From CALMEE01 sp041748315 (GTDB taxonomy: Bacteria; Planctomycetota; Planctomycetia; Pirellulales; Pirellulaceae): a stretch of 12,321 nt of DNA. The DNA lies in NCBI GenBank assembly GCA_041748315.1, contig JBGTDM010000236.1, positions 1 through 12,321 on the forward strand. Direction: 5' to 3'. The notes below the pieces were generated by a model. It was not told where the DNA came from and made no database searches. It worked only from the letters and a program-made list of their open reading frames with translations. Position 1 is the stretch's first letter. The number at the start of each line of letters is the position of its first letter. Positions 5,695 to 12,321 of this stretch are shown here, one piece after another. Position numbers and translations under genes: made by a program.

Positions 5695-5843
5695 GTTTTG
5701 ATTGAGCAATCGATCTTGAGGATCAGCGTACAACTCAATTTTGCTAAGGCCCTTGCAAGCCCAACAGCTGATTTGGTTCCGCTGTCCCCATGCTACTAAA
5801 CTTCCACAACACTTGAGTGCAATCCGATAGGGTGATCGCCGCT

Positions 5844-7679
5844 ATGCCTGGAGAGACGTTCCGCGAAGACATTCGCAATATTGTTATTATCGCACATGTG
5901 GACCATGGCAAAACGACGTTGGTCGATTGCCTGCTGCGGCAAAGCGGGCAGTTTCGCGATTCGCAATTGACGGGGGAGCGAATTCTGGACTCGAATGATC
6001 TGGAACGCGAGCGCGGCATAACGATCTTGGCAAAAAATATTGCGATCCGCTATCGAGACGTGAAAATCAATATCATCGACACCCCGGGACACGCGGATTT
6101 CGGTGGAGAAGTCGAGCGTGTTTTGCGAATGGCCGATGGAGCCCTGTTGTTGGTGGATGCCGCCGAAGGCCCGATGCCACAAACCCGGTTTGTGTTGAAG
6201 AAAGCACTCGAAGTTGGCCTAAAACCAATCGTGGTCGTCAATAAAATTGATCGGCCAGATCAGCGGTCGATCGAGGTGCTTGACGAAGCACTGGAACTGA
6301 TTGTCGAACTCGGTGGAGAACAATTTCTGGACGAGTTCCACTATATTTTTGCTTCCGCGAAAGATGGCTTTGCCACACCCAGCCCGGAAATGCCATCGGA
6401 TTCCATGAAACCTCTATTGGAAATGGTCTATAACCATGTTCCACCCCCAAAAATTCTTGCCGTTTCAGATTTCCAAATGCAAGTCACCACGATTGATTGG
6501 TCTGAATACGTCGGACGAATTGCCATCGGTCGCATTGTTTCCGGTTCAATCCATCCGAGTGATACGGTACAGGTGCTGCAAGCGAACAACCAGAGAAAAA
6601 AGGCGAAAGTTGCGAGCGTGTCTTTATTTGACAAACTTGGAAGATTGGAAGTGGCGTCCGCATCCGCCGGCGATGTCGTTGCGTTGATCGGACTCGATGA
6701 AATCGAAATTGGCGATACAATCGCCGGAAATGACTCGGTTCCACCCATGCCCAGAATCGAGGTCGATCGTCCCACTTTGGAAATGATTTTCACGATTAAC
6801 AGTTCACCGTTGGCCGGTCGCGAAGGCAAGTACGTAACTGGACGCCAGTTGCGCGAACGCTTATATCGCGAACTCGAGAAAAATGTGGCTCTGCGTGTTA
6901 GAAATGCCGACGGTGCCGACGCTTTCGTTGTCTCTGGACGAGGTGTCCTGCATTTGTCGGTCTTGATCGAAACCATGCGCCGCGAAGGTTTCGAACTTTC
7001 GGTGGGAAAACCTCAAGTCGTTAGAGAAAAAATTGATGGGGTCTGGTATGAACCATTTGAGTCGCTCCATGTTGAGGCGCCACCGGAACAGTTTGGAAGT
7101 GTGATGGAATTCGTCGGTGCTCGTCGTGGTGAACTGATCGAAATGGGCCATCGAGGCGATTATACATTCGCTTTGTTTTCGATACCCGCTCGAGGCCTGA
7201 TCGGACTGCGAACCAGGTTGCTCAACGCAACACAAGGTACCGTTGTGATGCACCATCGATTCGAGTGTTTTAAAGCCGTCGAAGGGGACATCCCCAAACG
7301 ACCGAACGGAGTCATGGTATCCAATGTCTCCGGAAAAGCGGTTCCCTATGCGATTTTCAATCTGCAGCAACGCGCCGAAATGATGGTTTCCCCCGGCGAC
7401 GACGTCTATGAAGGAATGGTCGTAGGCGAGAATAGTCGCGACAATGATTTGCCAGTCAATCCCTGTCGCGAAAAGAAACTGACCAACGTTCGCGCTTCCG
7501 GAAGTGACGAGAATATTTTGCTTAAGCCCGCGCGAAAACTAGGATTGGAAGCCGCGCTCGAGTGGATCGAGGATGATGAGTTGGTCGAGATCACACCCAG
7601 CAACATTCGAATTCGCAAGGCGCTGCTTAAAGAATCTGATCGCAAGCGATTGGCTCGTGCTGTGTTGGCGTCGTCGTAA
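5844..7679 (+). CDS. typA: Ribosome-associated GTPase TypA/BipA
   Basis: TypA/BipA is a translational GTPase of the EF-G/LepA superfamily that binds the ribosome and assists 50S assembly and growth under stress. From the ATG at 5844 the product has 611 residues (E. coli 607). The G motifs are intact: AHVDHGKT (17-24), RGIT (57-60), DTPGHADF (79-86) and NKID (133-136), with SAKDG further on as the G5 region. Domain II and the EF-G-like domains III and V follow (ARGLIGLRTRLL in the C-terminal half). The end LKESDRKRLAR is typical of TypA. An in-frame GTG at 5817 is less likely, as it lacks a ribosome-binding site. AGGG at 5829-5832 lies 11 bases before the ATG, a slightly long spacing. Neighbouring rplU also serves the large ribosomal subunit. 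Confidence 0.97.
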   Translation: MPGETFREDIRNIVIIAHVDHGKTTLVDCLLRQSGQFRDSQLTGERILDSNDLERERGITILAKNIAIRYRDVKINIIDTPGHADFGGEVERVLRMADGALLLVDAAEGPMPQTRFVLKKALEVGLKPIVVVNKIDRPDQRSIEVLDEALELIVELGGEQFLDEFHYIFASAKDGFATPSPEMPSDSMKPLLEMVYNHVPPPKILAVSDFQMQVTTIDWSEYVGRIAIGRIVSGSIHPSDTVQVLQANNQRKKAKVASVSLFDKLGRLEVASASAGDVVALIGLDEIEIGDTIAGNDSVPPMPRIEVDRPTLEMIFTINSSPLAGREGKYVTGRQLRERLYRELEKNVALRVRNADGADAFVVSGRGVLHLSVLIETMRREGFELSVGKPQVVREKIDGVWYEPFESLHVEAPPEQFGSVMEFVGARRGELIEMGHRGDYTFALFSIPARGLIGLRTRLLNATQGTVVMHHRFECFKAVEGDIPKRPNGVMVSNVSGKAVPYAIFNLQQRAEMMVSPGDDVYEGMVVGENSRDNDLPVNPCREKKLTNVRASGSDENILLKPARKLGLEAALEWIEDDELVEITPSNIRIRKALLKESDRKRLARAVLASS

Positions 7680-7683
7680 CCAA

Positions 7684-7716
7684 CCACGGCGTCGCGGAGT
7701 TCCGATCGCGTCGTGG
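7684..7716. terminator. GC-rich hairpin between the convergent typA and moeA genes
   Basis: CCACGGC (7684-7690) pairs with GTCGTGG (7710-7716) with one G-T wobble, and CGGA can pair with TCCG inside (7695-7698 with 7701-7704). It begins 5 bases after the typA stop codon. No T-run follows on the plus strand, and none precedes it that would serve the minus strand. A terminator function is therefore inferred from its place between two gene ends, not from a canonical form. Confidence 0.35.
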
Positions 7717-7834
7717 GATCTCTTCCACGGTCGGCACCACCGACTCGAAACCTCCAGGCAGGTGTCGATCCTGGCAGCCCAGCAGGTTTTGGTACGAGGC
7801 TCGACACGTTTCAAGAAAGCGATTCCGTTCCCGA

Positions 7835-9073
7835 TCATTCATTGAGTCGAAGTACGTCGACTTGACTCCCTTTCGCATAGGGTGTTCCAGACGGTTGAAA
7901 TCGCGCCAATGCGTTGGCCTGCGTGATCGCCAGGACATCTGCTGAACCACGCCAATCGATCGGGGTGCAGACCGCTTGCTGATTCTCAATGCCAAACCAG
8001 GCAGGCCAAAACGTCGTTCGATCGCCACGTAGATCAAACTCTCGATCGAGCACTGCACGCTCGAAAACCGGATAAATGTCTCGACGCCCTTGCAAGCGGA
8101 GAATTGCCAGTTTCACAAAAACCTGAAACCCGACGAGGCTACTTGCAGGGTTTCCCGGTAATCCAAAGACTAAGCAGCGATGTTCCTTCCGCTGATAGCA
8201 ACCAAACCAAAGCGGCTTGCCCGGCTTAATCGCTACTTTGTGAAAAATCTTTGTGACGTCCAGCGATTTTAAAATGTCGGGGATCAGATCAGCCGATCCG
8301 GCAGAAACGCCTCCGGATAAAACGAGGATGTCACTTGCCAATCCCCATTGAATTCGCGATTCCAACTCCTTGCGGTCATCGATCGCAATTCCTAAATTTT
8401 CGACGGCGCAACCGGCATTTTGTGCGAGTGCCGCAAGCATCGGGCCATTACTGTTGCGGATTTGCCCAAACCGCGGTTCGGTTTCATGAGGGACCAATTC
8501 GTTGCCAGTCGCAATGACGGCTAAATTGGGTTGGCGCGGGACGTGACAATGGTCGACTCCGACTTCAGCCAAGACGCCGATGTCATGTGCTCGAATAAAG
8601 TGACCGGCCGGAATGATCAAGTCTCCTGATCGAAAGACCGCGCCACGTTTTAAAATATTTTGATTTGGGCGAACATCCTTAGCAGCGATCTCGACGAATG
8701 AGCGCTGTCCAGTTCGAAACTCCTGAGTACGCTCGATCATGACAACCGTATTCGAACCCTGAGGAATCGGAGCGCCCGTCATGATTTGTGCTGCCATCCC
8801 TGGTTCAAGTGGGTTTGCGGGAATATCTCCTGCCAGGATACGTTCAACGACTGGCAGACGAAGGGTACCAGACTCGTTGATCGCCACCTCCGCATCATGG
8901 TCATTCAATGCAAAACCATCCATCATCGACTTATCATAAGGGGGAGAGTCGATGGTACTGCGGATGTCCGTGGTGGCCATTCGACCCACCGTATCGACGA
9001 GGGGCACCATGATCGCTCCAAGCGGTTTGGCCGAGGCTTCGATGGACCGCAGCGCCTGTTCAATCTCAATCAT
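7835..9073 (-). CDS. moeA: Molybdopterin molybdenumtransferase MoeA
   Basis: MoeA inserts molybdate into adenylylated molybdopterin to finish the molybdenum cofactor. The 412 residues match E. coli MoeA (411). Visible family motifs are PPYDKSMMDGFA (44-55) with the catalytic-loop Asp52, QIMTGAPIPQGSNTVVMIE (96-114), the substrate loop ATGNELV (188-194), GQIRNSNGPML (203-213), SGGVSAGSAD (253-262), KVAIKPGKPLWFG (279-291) and GLPGNPASSLVGF (304-316). The C-terminal beta-barrel domain IV follows. The start codon overlaps the stop codon of the upstream amidotransferase gene (ATGA, 9070-9073), so the two are probably translationally coupled. No other molybdenum cofactor gene lies in the window. 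The gene converges on typA with about 155 bases between the stop codons. Confidence 0.96.
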   Translation of the reverse strand: MIEIEQALRSIEASAKPLGAIMVPLVDTVGRMATTDIRSTIDSPPYDKSMMDGFALNDHDAEVAINESGTLRLPVVERILAGDIPANPLEPGMAAQIMTGAPIPQGSNTVVMIERTQEFRTGQRSFVEIAAKDVRPNQNILKRGAVFRSGDLIIPAGHFIRAHDIGVLAEVGVDHCHVPRQPNLAVIATGNELVPHETEPRFGQIRNSNGPMLAALAQNAGCAVENLGIAIDDRKELESRIQWGLASDILVLSGGVSAGSADLIPDILKSLDVTKIFHKVAIKPGKPLWFGCYQRKEHRCLVFGLPGNPASSLVGFQVFVKLAILRLQGRRDIYPVFERAVLDREFDLRGDRTTFWPAWFGIENQQAVCTPIDWRGSADVLAITQANALARFQPSGTPYAKGSQVDVLRLNE

Positions 9074-9657
9074 ATTTCTTGTGTTAGAAAATTCCGGATG
9101 ATTACATCGCCACCTTCGGTCAAAAAACTTTCTGGATGAAACTGCAGACCGAACAGAGGTAAATCACGATGTGAAATGCTCATAATCTCCTTTTCGCGGT
9201 CACCGTCAAATGACCAGGCATTGATCACGAACTCCGGAGAAAGCGTTGCCGGATCGATGATGAGACTGTGGTATCGAGTTGCTCGTATCGGTGAAGGCAA
9301 GCCGCTAAACAACCCGGAACCGTCGTGATAGATCGAATCCGTCTTTCCGTGCATTAATTGATTAGCACGAACAATCGTTCCACCGGTCGCCTGTCCGATC
9401 GATTGATGTCCAAGACAAACACCCAAAATTGGCAGTTCACCCGCAAGTTCCTGAATACTGGCGACGGAAATCCCGGCTTCGCTGGGAGTGCAGGGCCCCG
9501 GCGAGAGCACCAAACGCGTCGGTTTCATCCCACGTATTTCGTCGATAGAAATCTGGTCATTGCGAAAGACTTGAACTTCTTCTGGATGGCTGAGCGCACC
9601 AATCAATTGCACAAGATTAAAGGTGAAGGAATCGTAGTTATCAATGACGAGTATCAT
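9070..9657 (-). CDS. Class-I glutamine amidotransferase, PabA/TrpG type
   Basis: This is the glutaminase subunit that supplies ammonia to chorismate-converting enzymes: aminodeoxychorismate synthase (folate) as PabA, anthranilate synthase (tryptophan) as TrpG, or both. From the ATG ending at 9657 it has 195 residues, the usual length. The product starts with the family's MILVIDNYDSFTFNLVQ. LSPGPCTPSEAG (51-62) forms the oxyanion strand region. The nucleophile is Cys81 in GVCLGHQ, and His174 and Glu176 in FHPES complete the triad. A TTG ending at 9666 would add three residues but is less typical. The partner subunit (PabB or TrpE) is not in the window, so folate versus tryptophan cannot be decided. 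It starts 13 bases after the exporter stop and overlaps moeA by 4 bases, which places it in the middle of a three-gene operon. Confidence 0.94.
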   Translation of the reverse strand: MILVIDNYDSFTFNLVQLIGALSHPEEVQVFRNDQISIDEIRGMKPTRLVLSPGPCTPSEAGISVASIQELAGELPILGVCLGHQSIGQATGGTIVRANQLMHGKTDSIYHDGSGLFSGLPSPIRATRYHSLIIDPATLSPEFVINAWSFDGDREKEIMSISHRDLPLFGLQFHPESFLTEGGDVIIRNFLTQEI

Positions 9658-9670
9658 CAGACGCAATTAC

Positions 9671-12028
9671 TCAGGTTGACAATGACCGGTTTGCCGGTGC
9701 GGATTCATTAAAAGTTAACAGCAATAGGACCGGCAACAAGACCAAATTCCCAAGCAGTCCACCTAGCATCGATAAACTCACGAGCCCGCCAAAATATATC
9801 GTCGGAACAAACTGGCTAAAACATAACGTAGAAAACCCGGCGACCAGCGCGAGTGTCGAGTAACTCGCAGCTCGACCGACCCGCTGTTGGGATTGCTGAA
9901 TCGATTCAAAGACGCTCATGCCGGTTCGGCGACATCGCTTGTACGACCATAGGTAATGAATCGAACTATCGATGGACAGCCCAATTGAGACCGCGGCAAT
10001 CATCACCGCGCCCATGTTCAGCTTGATATCCAGCCATCCGAGTAATCCCAACAACATTAGAATTGGAACGATATTGGGGACCATCGCAATCAGAGCCAAT
10101 TTCCATGATTTGAGCGCAAGAACCATCACGCTGAATATGAAAATATTGGCGATCGAAAATGTCAAAAACTGGTCGGCCAATAACCGGTCGACCAGATTGG
10201 CCAACAACACAAATATGCCAGTAGTTTGAGCGGCCGGAGACTCTTCGGTTTCGGGGAAGTGCTGTTCGGCGATTTCCGTGATCTGCTGAATCAATTGTTG
10301 CTGCTGTTCTGAAGTGCCCTGTTGCGACGTGCGTAGCATGATTCGTAGATAGTCCGGTTGGCTACGGTCCTTGTTGATATAGCGCATCGCATTCGCAAAC
10401 GTCGGCATGACTTGAACCATACCAGCGTAACGCAATTCTGGAGTCGGCACCACGCGTAGACTGCGCGCGGCGCGATCCAAGTCGGCCAAGCTGACAACCT
10501 TCGTCAATGCAGGTTGTGTTGAGGTTTCGTTTTCTCCATCGCTCGTTGTCGTTCTGACAATCGCTCGCAAGTCAGCTTGAAGTGCCTCGACTCGCTCCAG
10601 GTAACTTGTGGACAGCAACTTCGGAGCGGGAACGATGACATCGAGCACACCCGCGCCACCAATGCGCTGTTCCACAAACTCGTAAGCTTCGGCAATTTGT
10701 GAACCACGTTTAAAGTTTTTTGTGAAATCCGTTTCGACGGTCAGCCGAAATATTCCCGAACCGACAACGACGAAGACGACGAAAATACAAAACGCAATTA
10801 TTTTTGTGTGACGGCGAATAAAATCTGTCGAAGCCTGCAAGGCATCTTTCAATGTCGTTTCGCCCCAGACATCCTGGGGATCAGCACTGGACGACCCTAG
10901 TAAACTCAAACCCGGAACGATTAAAACGATCCCCGCCAGCACACAAAGTGAAGCGATGGCCATCATCAATCCAAAGTCACGCACGGGACCCGTCCCGGCA
11001 AACAGCAATGCTGAAAACCCTACGGCATCCGTAATACAGGCCCAAAAAATCGGCACCAACAATAATGCGAATGCTCGTTGTATGGAATCTTGCTTGCTCA
11101 GTTGATCATGACGAGCTTCACGAAAACGGACAATTAAATGGATAATCGTCGCCACACCAATCACCGTTACAATCGCGGCAAGCATTGAACTGACCATACT
11201 CATTTGCAACCCCAGCAACACCAGGATCGCTCTTGACATCCATAACGACCAGTAAACGACCGCAATGGGAATCAAAACCCAGCGCAGACTTTGAAAACAG
11301 CAGACGATCACCAAAGCTAACAATAGGATCGATGAAAACCCTAACCGCTCGCCGTCTCGCTCCACAAAGTCAAATCCGTCAGAAACCAGCACGGGCTCGC
11401 CGGTCACATTTCCCCCTCGTTGCTGACTCATGATTTTCCGCAAACTGGAAATCGTCTTCCTCCGCGATTGGGTGTCAGCCTTGTCTGGGTCAAGCAAACA
11501 TACGATCGACACCGTTTGACCGTCGGCACCATGCGTATATCCTTCAAAAATGTCAAGATATTTTTGCGCAAGGTCGTTTGTGGGATCCACAATCGGATAA
11601 GGAATCCGTTCCCTTCCAAGAAATGTTGCCAAGCCACTCAACCGCTCGAGTGCCTGGTTGACCTCGGCGAGACTCAAGATATCCCGGACACCATGCACCC
11701 CTTTGAGTTGTTGTGCGACCTCGGTCAACCGTTGGATACCTGTTCCATCTTGATCGAACAAGTTGGCATCCTCATACACCGCTAACACGATCTCATTACC
11801 GGCGAAATTCCGCTTCAATTCCAAATAGGGTTTCAGCAACGGATCGCGTGGCGAAAACATGCTTTCAATGGAGCGGTCAAAATCCAATCGTTGCGACAAC
11901 CCGTAAGCCCCGGCGCCCGTCAACACCGCGATCCCCAACAACCACCAGCGCCATTGGATCAATAGGCGAGCAATCGTTTTGGCTTTGGGTCGCCCGATCT
12001 TCACGGCATAGAATCGTGTGCGAGTCAA
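9671..12028 (-). CDS. RND/MMPL-family membrane exporter (HAE3-like)
   Basis: The 785-residue product has the two-fold RND layout. TM1 is at about 28-46, followed by a large extracytoplasmic domain at 47-228 and TM2-TM6 at about 231-377. TM7 is at about 409-427, followed by a second extracytoplasmic domain at 428-615 and TM8-TM12 at about 620-772. MMPL/HAE3 proteins move hydrophobic molecules, such as lipids or hopanoid-like compounds, using the proton motive force; the substrate here is unknown. TM10 carries the expected Asp in SIGLSIDSSIHY (Asp687). The matching place in TM4, VIGVATIIHL, has Val292 instead. TM5 keeps TDAVGFSALLF (333-343). The start is the TTG ending at 12028, with GAGG 7 bases upstream. 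No in-frame ATG precedes the first membrane segment, so this alternative start is well supported. It is the first gene of the probable exporter-amidotransferase-moeA operon. No membrane-fusion or outer-membrane partner is visible. Confidence 0.93.
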   Translation of the reverse strand: MTRTRFYAVKIGRPKAKTIARLLIQWRWWLLGIAVLTGAGAYGLSQRLDFDRSIESMFSPRDPLLKPYLELKRNFAGNEIVLAVYEDANLFDQDGTGIQRLTEVAQQLKGVHGVRDILSLAEVNQALERLSGLATFLGRERIPYPIVDPTNDLAQKYLDIFEGYTHGADGQTVSIVCLLDPDKADTQSRRKTISSLRKIMSQQRGGNVTGEPVLVSDGFDFVERDGERLGFSSILLLALVIVCCFQSLRWVLIPIAVVYWSLWMSRAILVLLGLQMSMVSSMLAAIVTVIGVATIIHLIVRFREARHDQLSKQDSIQRAFALLLVPIFWACITDAVGFSALLFAGTGPVRDFGLMMAIASLCVLAGIVLIVPGLSLLGSSSADPQDVWGETTLKDALQASTDFIRRHTKIIAFCIFVVFVVVGSGIFRLTVETDFTKNFKRGSQIAEAYEFVEQRIGGAGVLDVIVPAPKLLSTSYLERVEALQADLRAIVRTTTSDGENETSTQPALTKVVSLADLDRAARSLRVVPTPELRYAGMVQVMPTFANAMRYINKDRSQPDYLRIMLRTSQQGTSEQQQQLIQQITEIAEQHFPETEESPAAQTTGIFVLLANLVDRLLADQFLTFSIANIFIFSVMVLALKSWKLALIAMVPNIVPILMLLGLLGWLDIKLNMGAVMIAAVSIGLSIDSSIHYLWSYKRCRRTGMSVFESIQQSQQRVGRAASYSTLALVAGFSTLCFSQFVPTIYFGGLVSLSMLGGLLGNLVLLPVLLLLTFNESAPANRSLST

Positions 12029-12321
12029 TCAATCGCCTCATGGCATAAGTAACTGAAACAACTCCCTGACCGTGACCCTGGGCACGGAATACAGAGTCAC
12101 TTCCGGCAAGGCAAAATCAAGGTCGCTTAATTCTACATGAAATCGAACGGCACTAAACGACTCGCGATGAAATCATCAATTAATCAGTGCGACCGATTCG
12201 GAGTCCGAGCCCACAGCGATCCCAAATTTGCGATGATTCGCTTTTTATTCGGCAATTCATCGCGTCAATCGGGCTTTCCGGACTGGGGTCGTGCTGAAAC
12301 GGTCGTTCCGGAATGACCTGC
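12029..12321. other. Upstream region of the exporter operon, to the window edge
   Basis: No convincing gene was found in these 293 bases. On the minus strand ATTCTA (12130-12135) reads TAGAAT as a possible -10 box, about 100 bases upstream of the exporter start, but its -35 partner is weak. A plus-strand 59-residue ORF (12137-12316) has no motif or ribosome-binding site and is considered chance. An imperfect 18-base dyad, GGTCGTTCCGGAATGACC, lies at 12301-12318 at the edge. Confidence 0.45.
12130..12135 (-). promoter_or_regulatory. Weak candidate -10 box for the exporter-amidotransferase-moeA operon
   Basis: On the minus strand the bases read TAGAAT, one mismatch from TATAAT, preceded directly by ATG. 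The hexamer 16 to 18 bases further upstream matches TTGACA poorly. It would give a 5' leader of roughly 95 bases. It is the best sigma-70-like match I could find in the region, but the call is weak. Confidence 0.2.

Larger units (their letters stand above)
5425..5843. other. Intergenic stretch between rplU and typA
   Basis: These 419 bases hold a nested hairpin (5531-5601) and a coding-like frame with internal stops (5479-5694), both listed separately. The last 150 bases before typA show a short stem ACAGC/GCTGT (5764-5768 with 5781-5785) but no clear promoter or T-run terminator. L27 (rpmA) is not hidden here in any frame that I checked. Confidence 0.5.

Noticed and set aside
6428..6976. Minus-strand ORF of 182 residues inside typA
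   Set aside because: It is antisense to an intact, conserved gene with low-complexity Ser/Arg/Thr composition; a shadow frame.
7406..7807. Minus-strand ORF spanning the typA end and the convergent gap
   Set aside because: No motif, mostly antisense to typA, and other frames are equally open in the gap.
12137..12316. Plus-strand ORF of 59 residues at the right edge
   Set aside because: No ribosome-binding site, no motif and basic, mixed composition; not enough to support a gene.
1..12321. Search for CRISPR arrays, transposase genes, terminal inverted repeats, integrase or toxin-antitoxin pairs
   Set aside because: No regularly spaced repeats, no transposase or integrase motifs and no recognisable toxin-antitoxin pair were seen.

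Overview
The window looks like bacterial chromosome from a member of the Planctomycetota, probably a Pirellulales-like lineage. This rests on gene content and layout, not on a database match. The base composition is moderate, the intergenic gaps are long, ribosomal protein genes are scattered (rplU stands here without rpmA or obg), and a GAF/sigma-54 activator sits beside RND/MMPL-type exporters. No rRNA, tRNA, insertion sequence, integrase or CRISPR array was seen. Most of the window reads as housekeeping chromosome, not a mobile island.

Left part (1-2714, minus strand). In transcription order there is a small unrecognised ORF (2714-2463), fabI (enoyl-ACP reductase, 2452-1628), a 202-residue membrane-anchored protein of unknown function (1288-680), a 550-base stretch with only weak small ORFs, and the first 42 codons of another membrane-anchored protein cut by the window edge (126-1). 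The N-termini of the two membrane-anchored proteins resemble each other, so they are probably diverged tandem paralogues.

Centre (2859-7679, plus strand). A GAF-AAA+-Fis sigma-54-dependent activator is transcribed divergently from the fabI side. The gap between them carries three near-tandem TTTGACC-like heptamers. After a 330-base gap comes rplU (L21), preceded by a hairpin. After another gap of about 420 bases comes typA/bipA, a ribosome-associated GTPase. The gap between rplU and typA is the most unusual part of the window. It can fold into a nested hairpin of about 70 nt, and the same bases lie within a coding-like reading frame interrupted by stop codons.

Right part (7835-12028, minus strand). 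Three tightly packed genes form a probable operon: an RND/MMPL-family membrane exporter, then a class-I glutamine amidotransferase of the PabA/TrpG type, then moeA (molybdopterin molybdotransferase). PabA/TrpG and MoeA are joined by an ATGA start/stop overlap. The operon converges on typA, with a GC-rich hairpin between the two ends.

Functionally the window covers fatty-acid synthesis, ribosome structure and assembly, folate or tryptophan precursor synthesis, molybdenum cofactor maturation and export. I did not find a convincing new multi-gene defence or biosynthetic system. The best candidates for something undescribed are the structured rplU-typA interval, the rplU leader hairpin and the paralogous membrane-anchored proteins at the left end.
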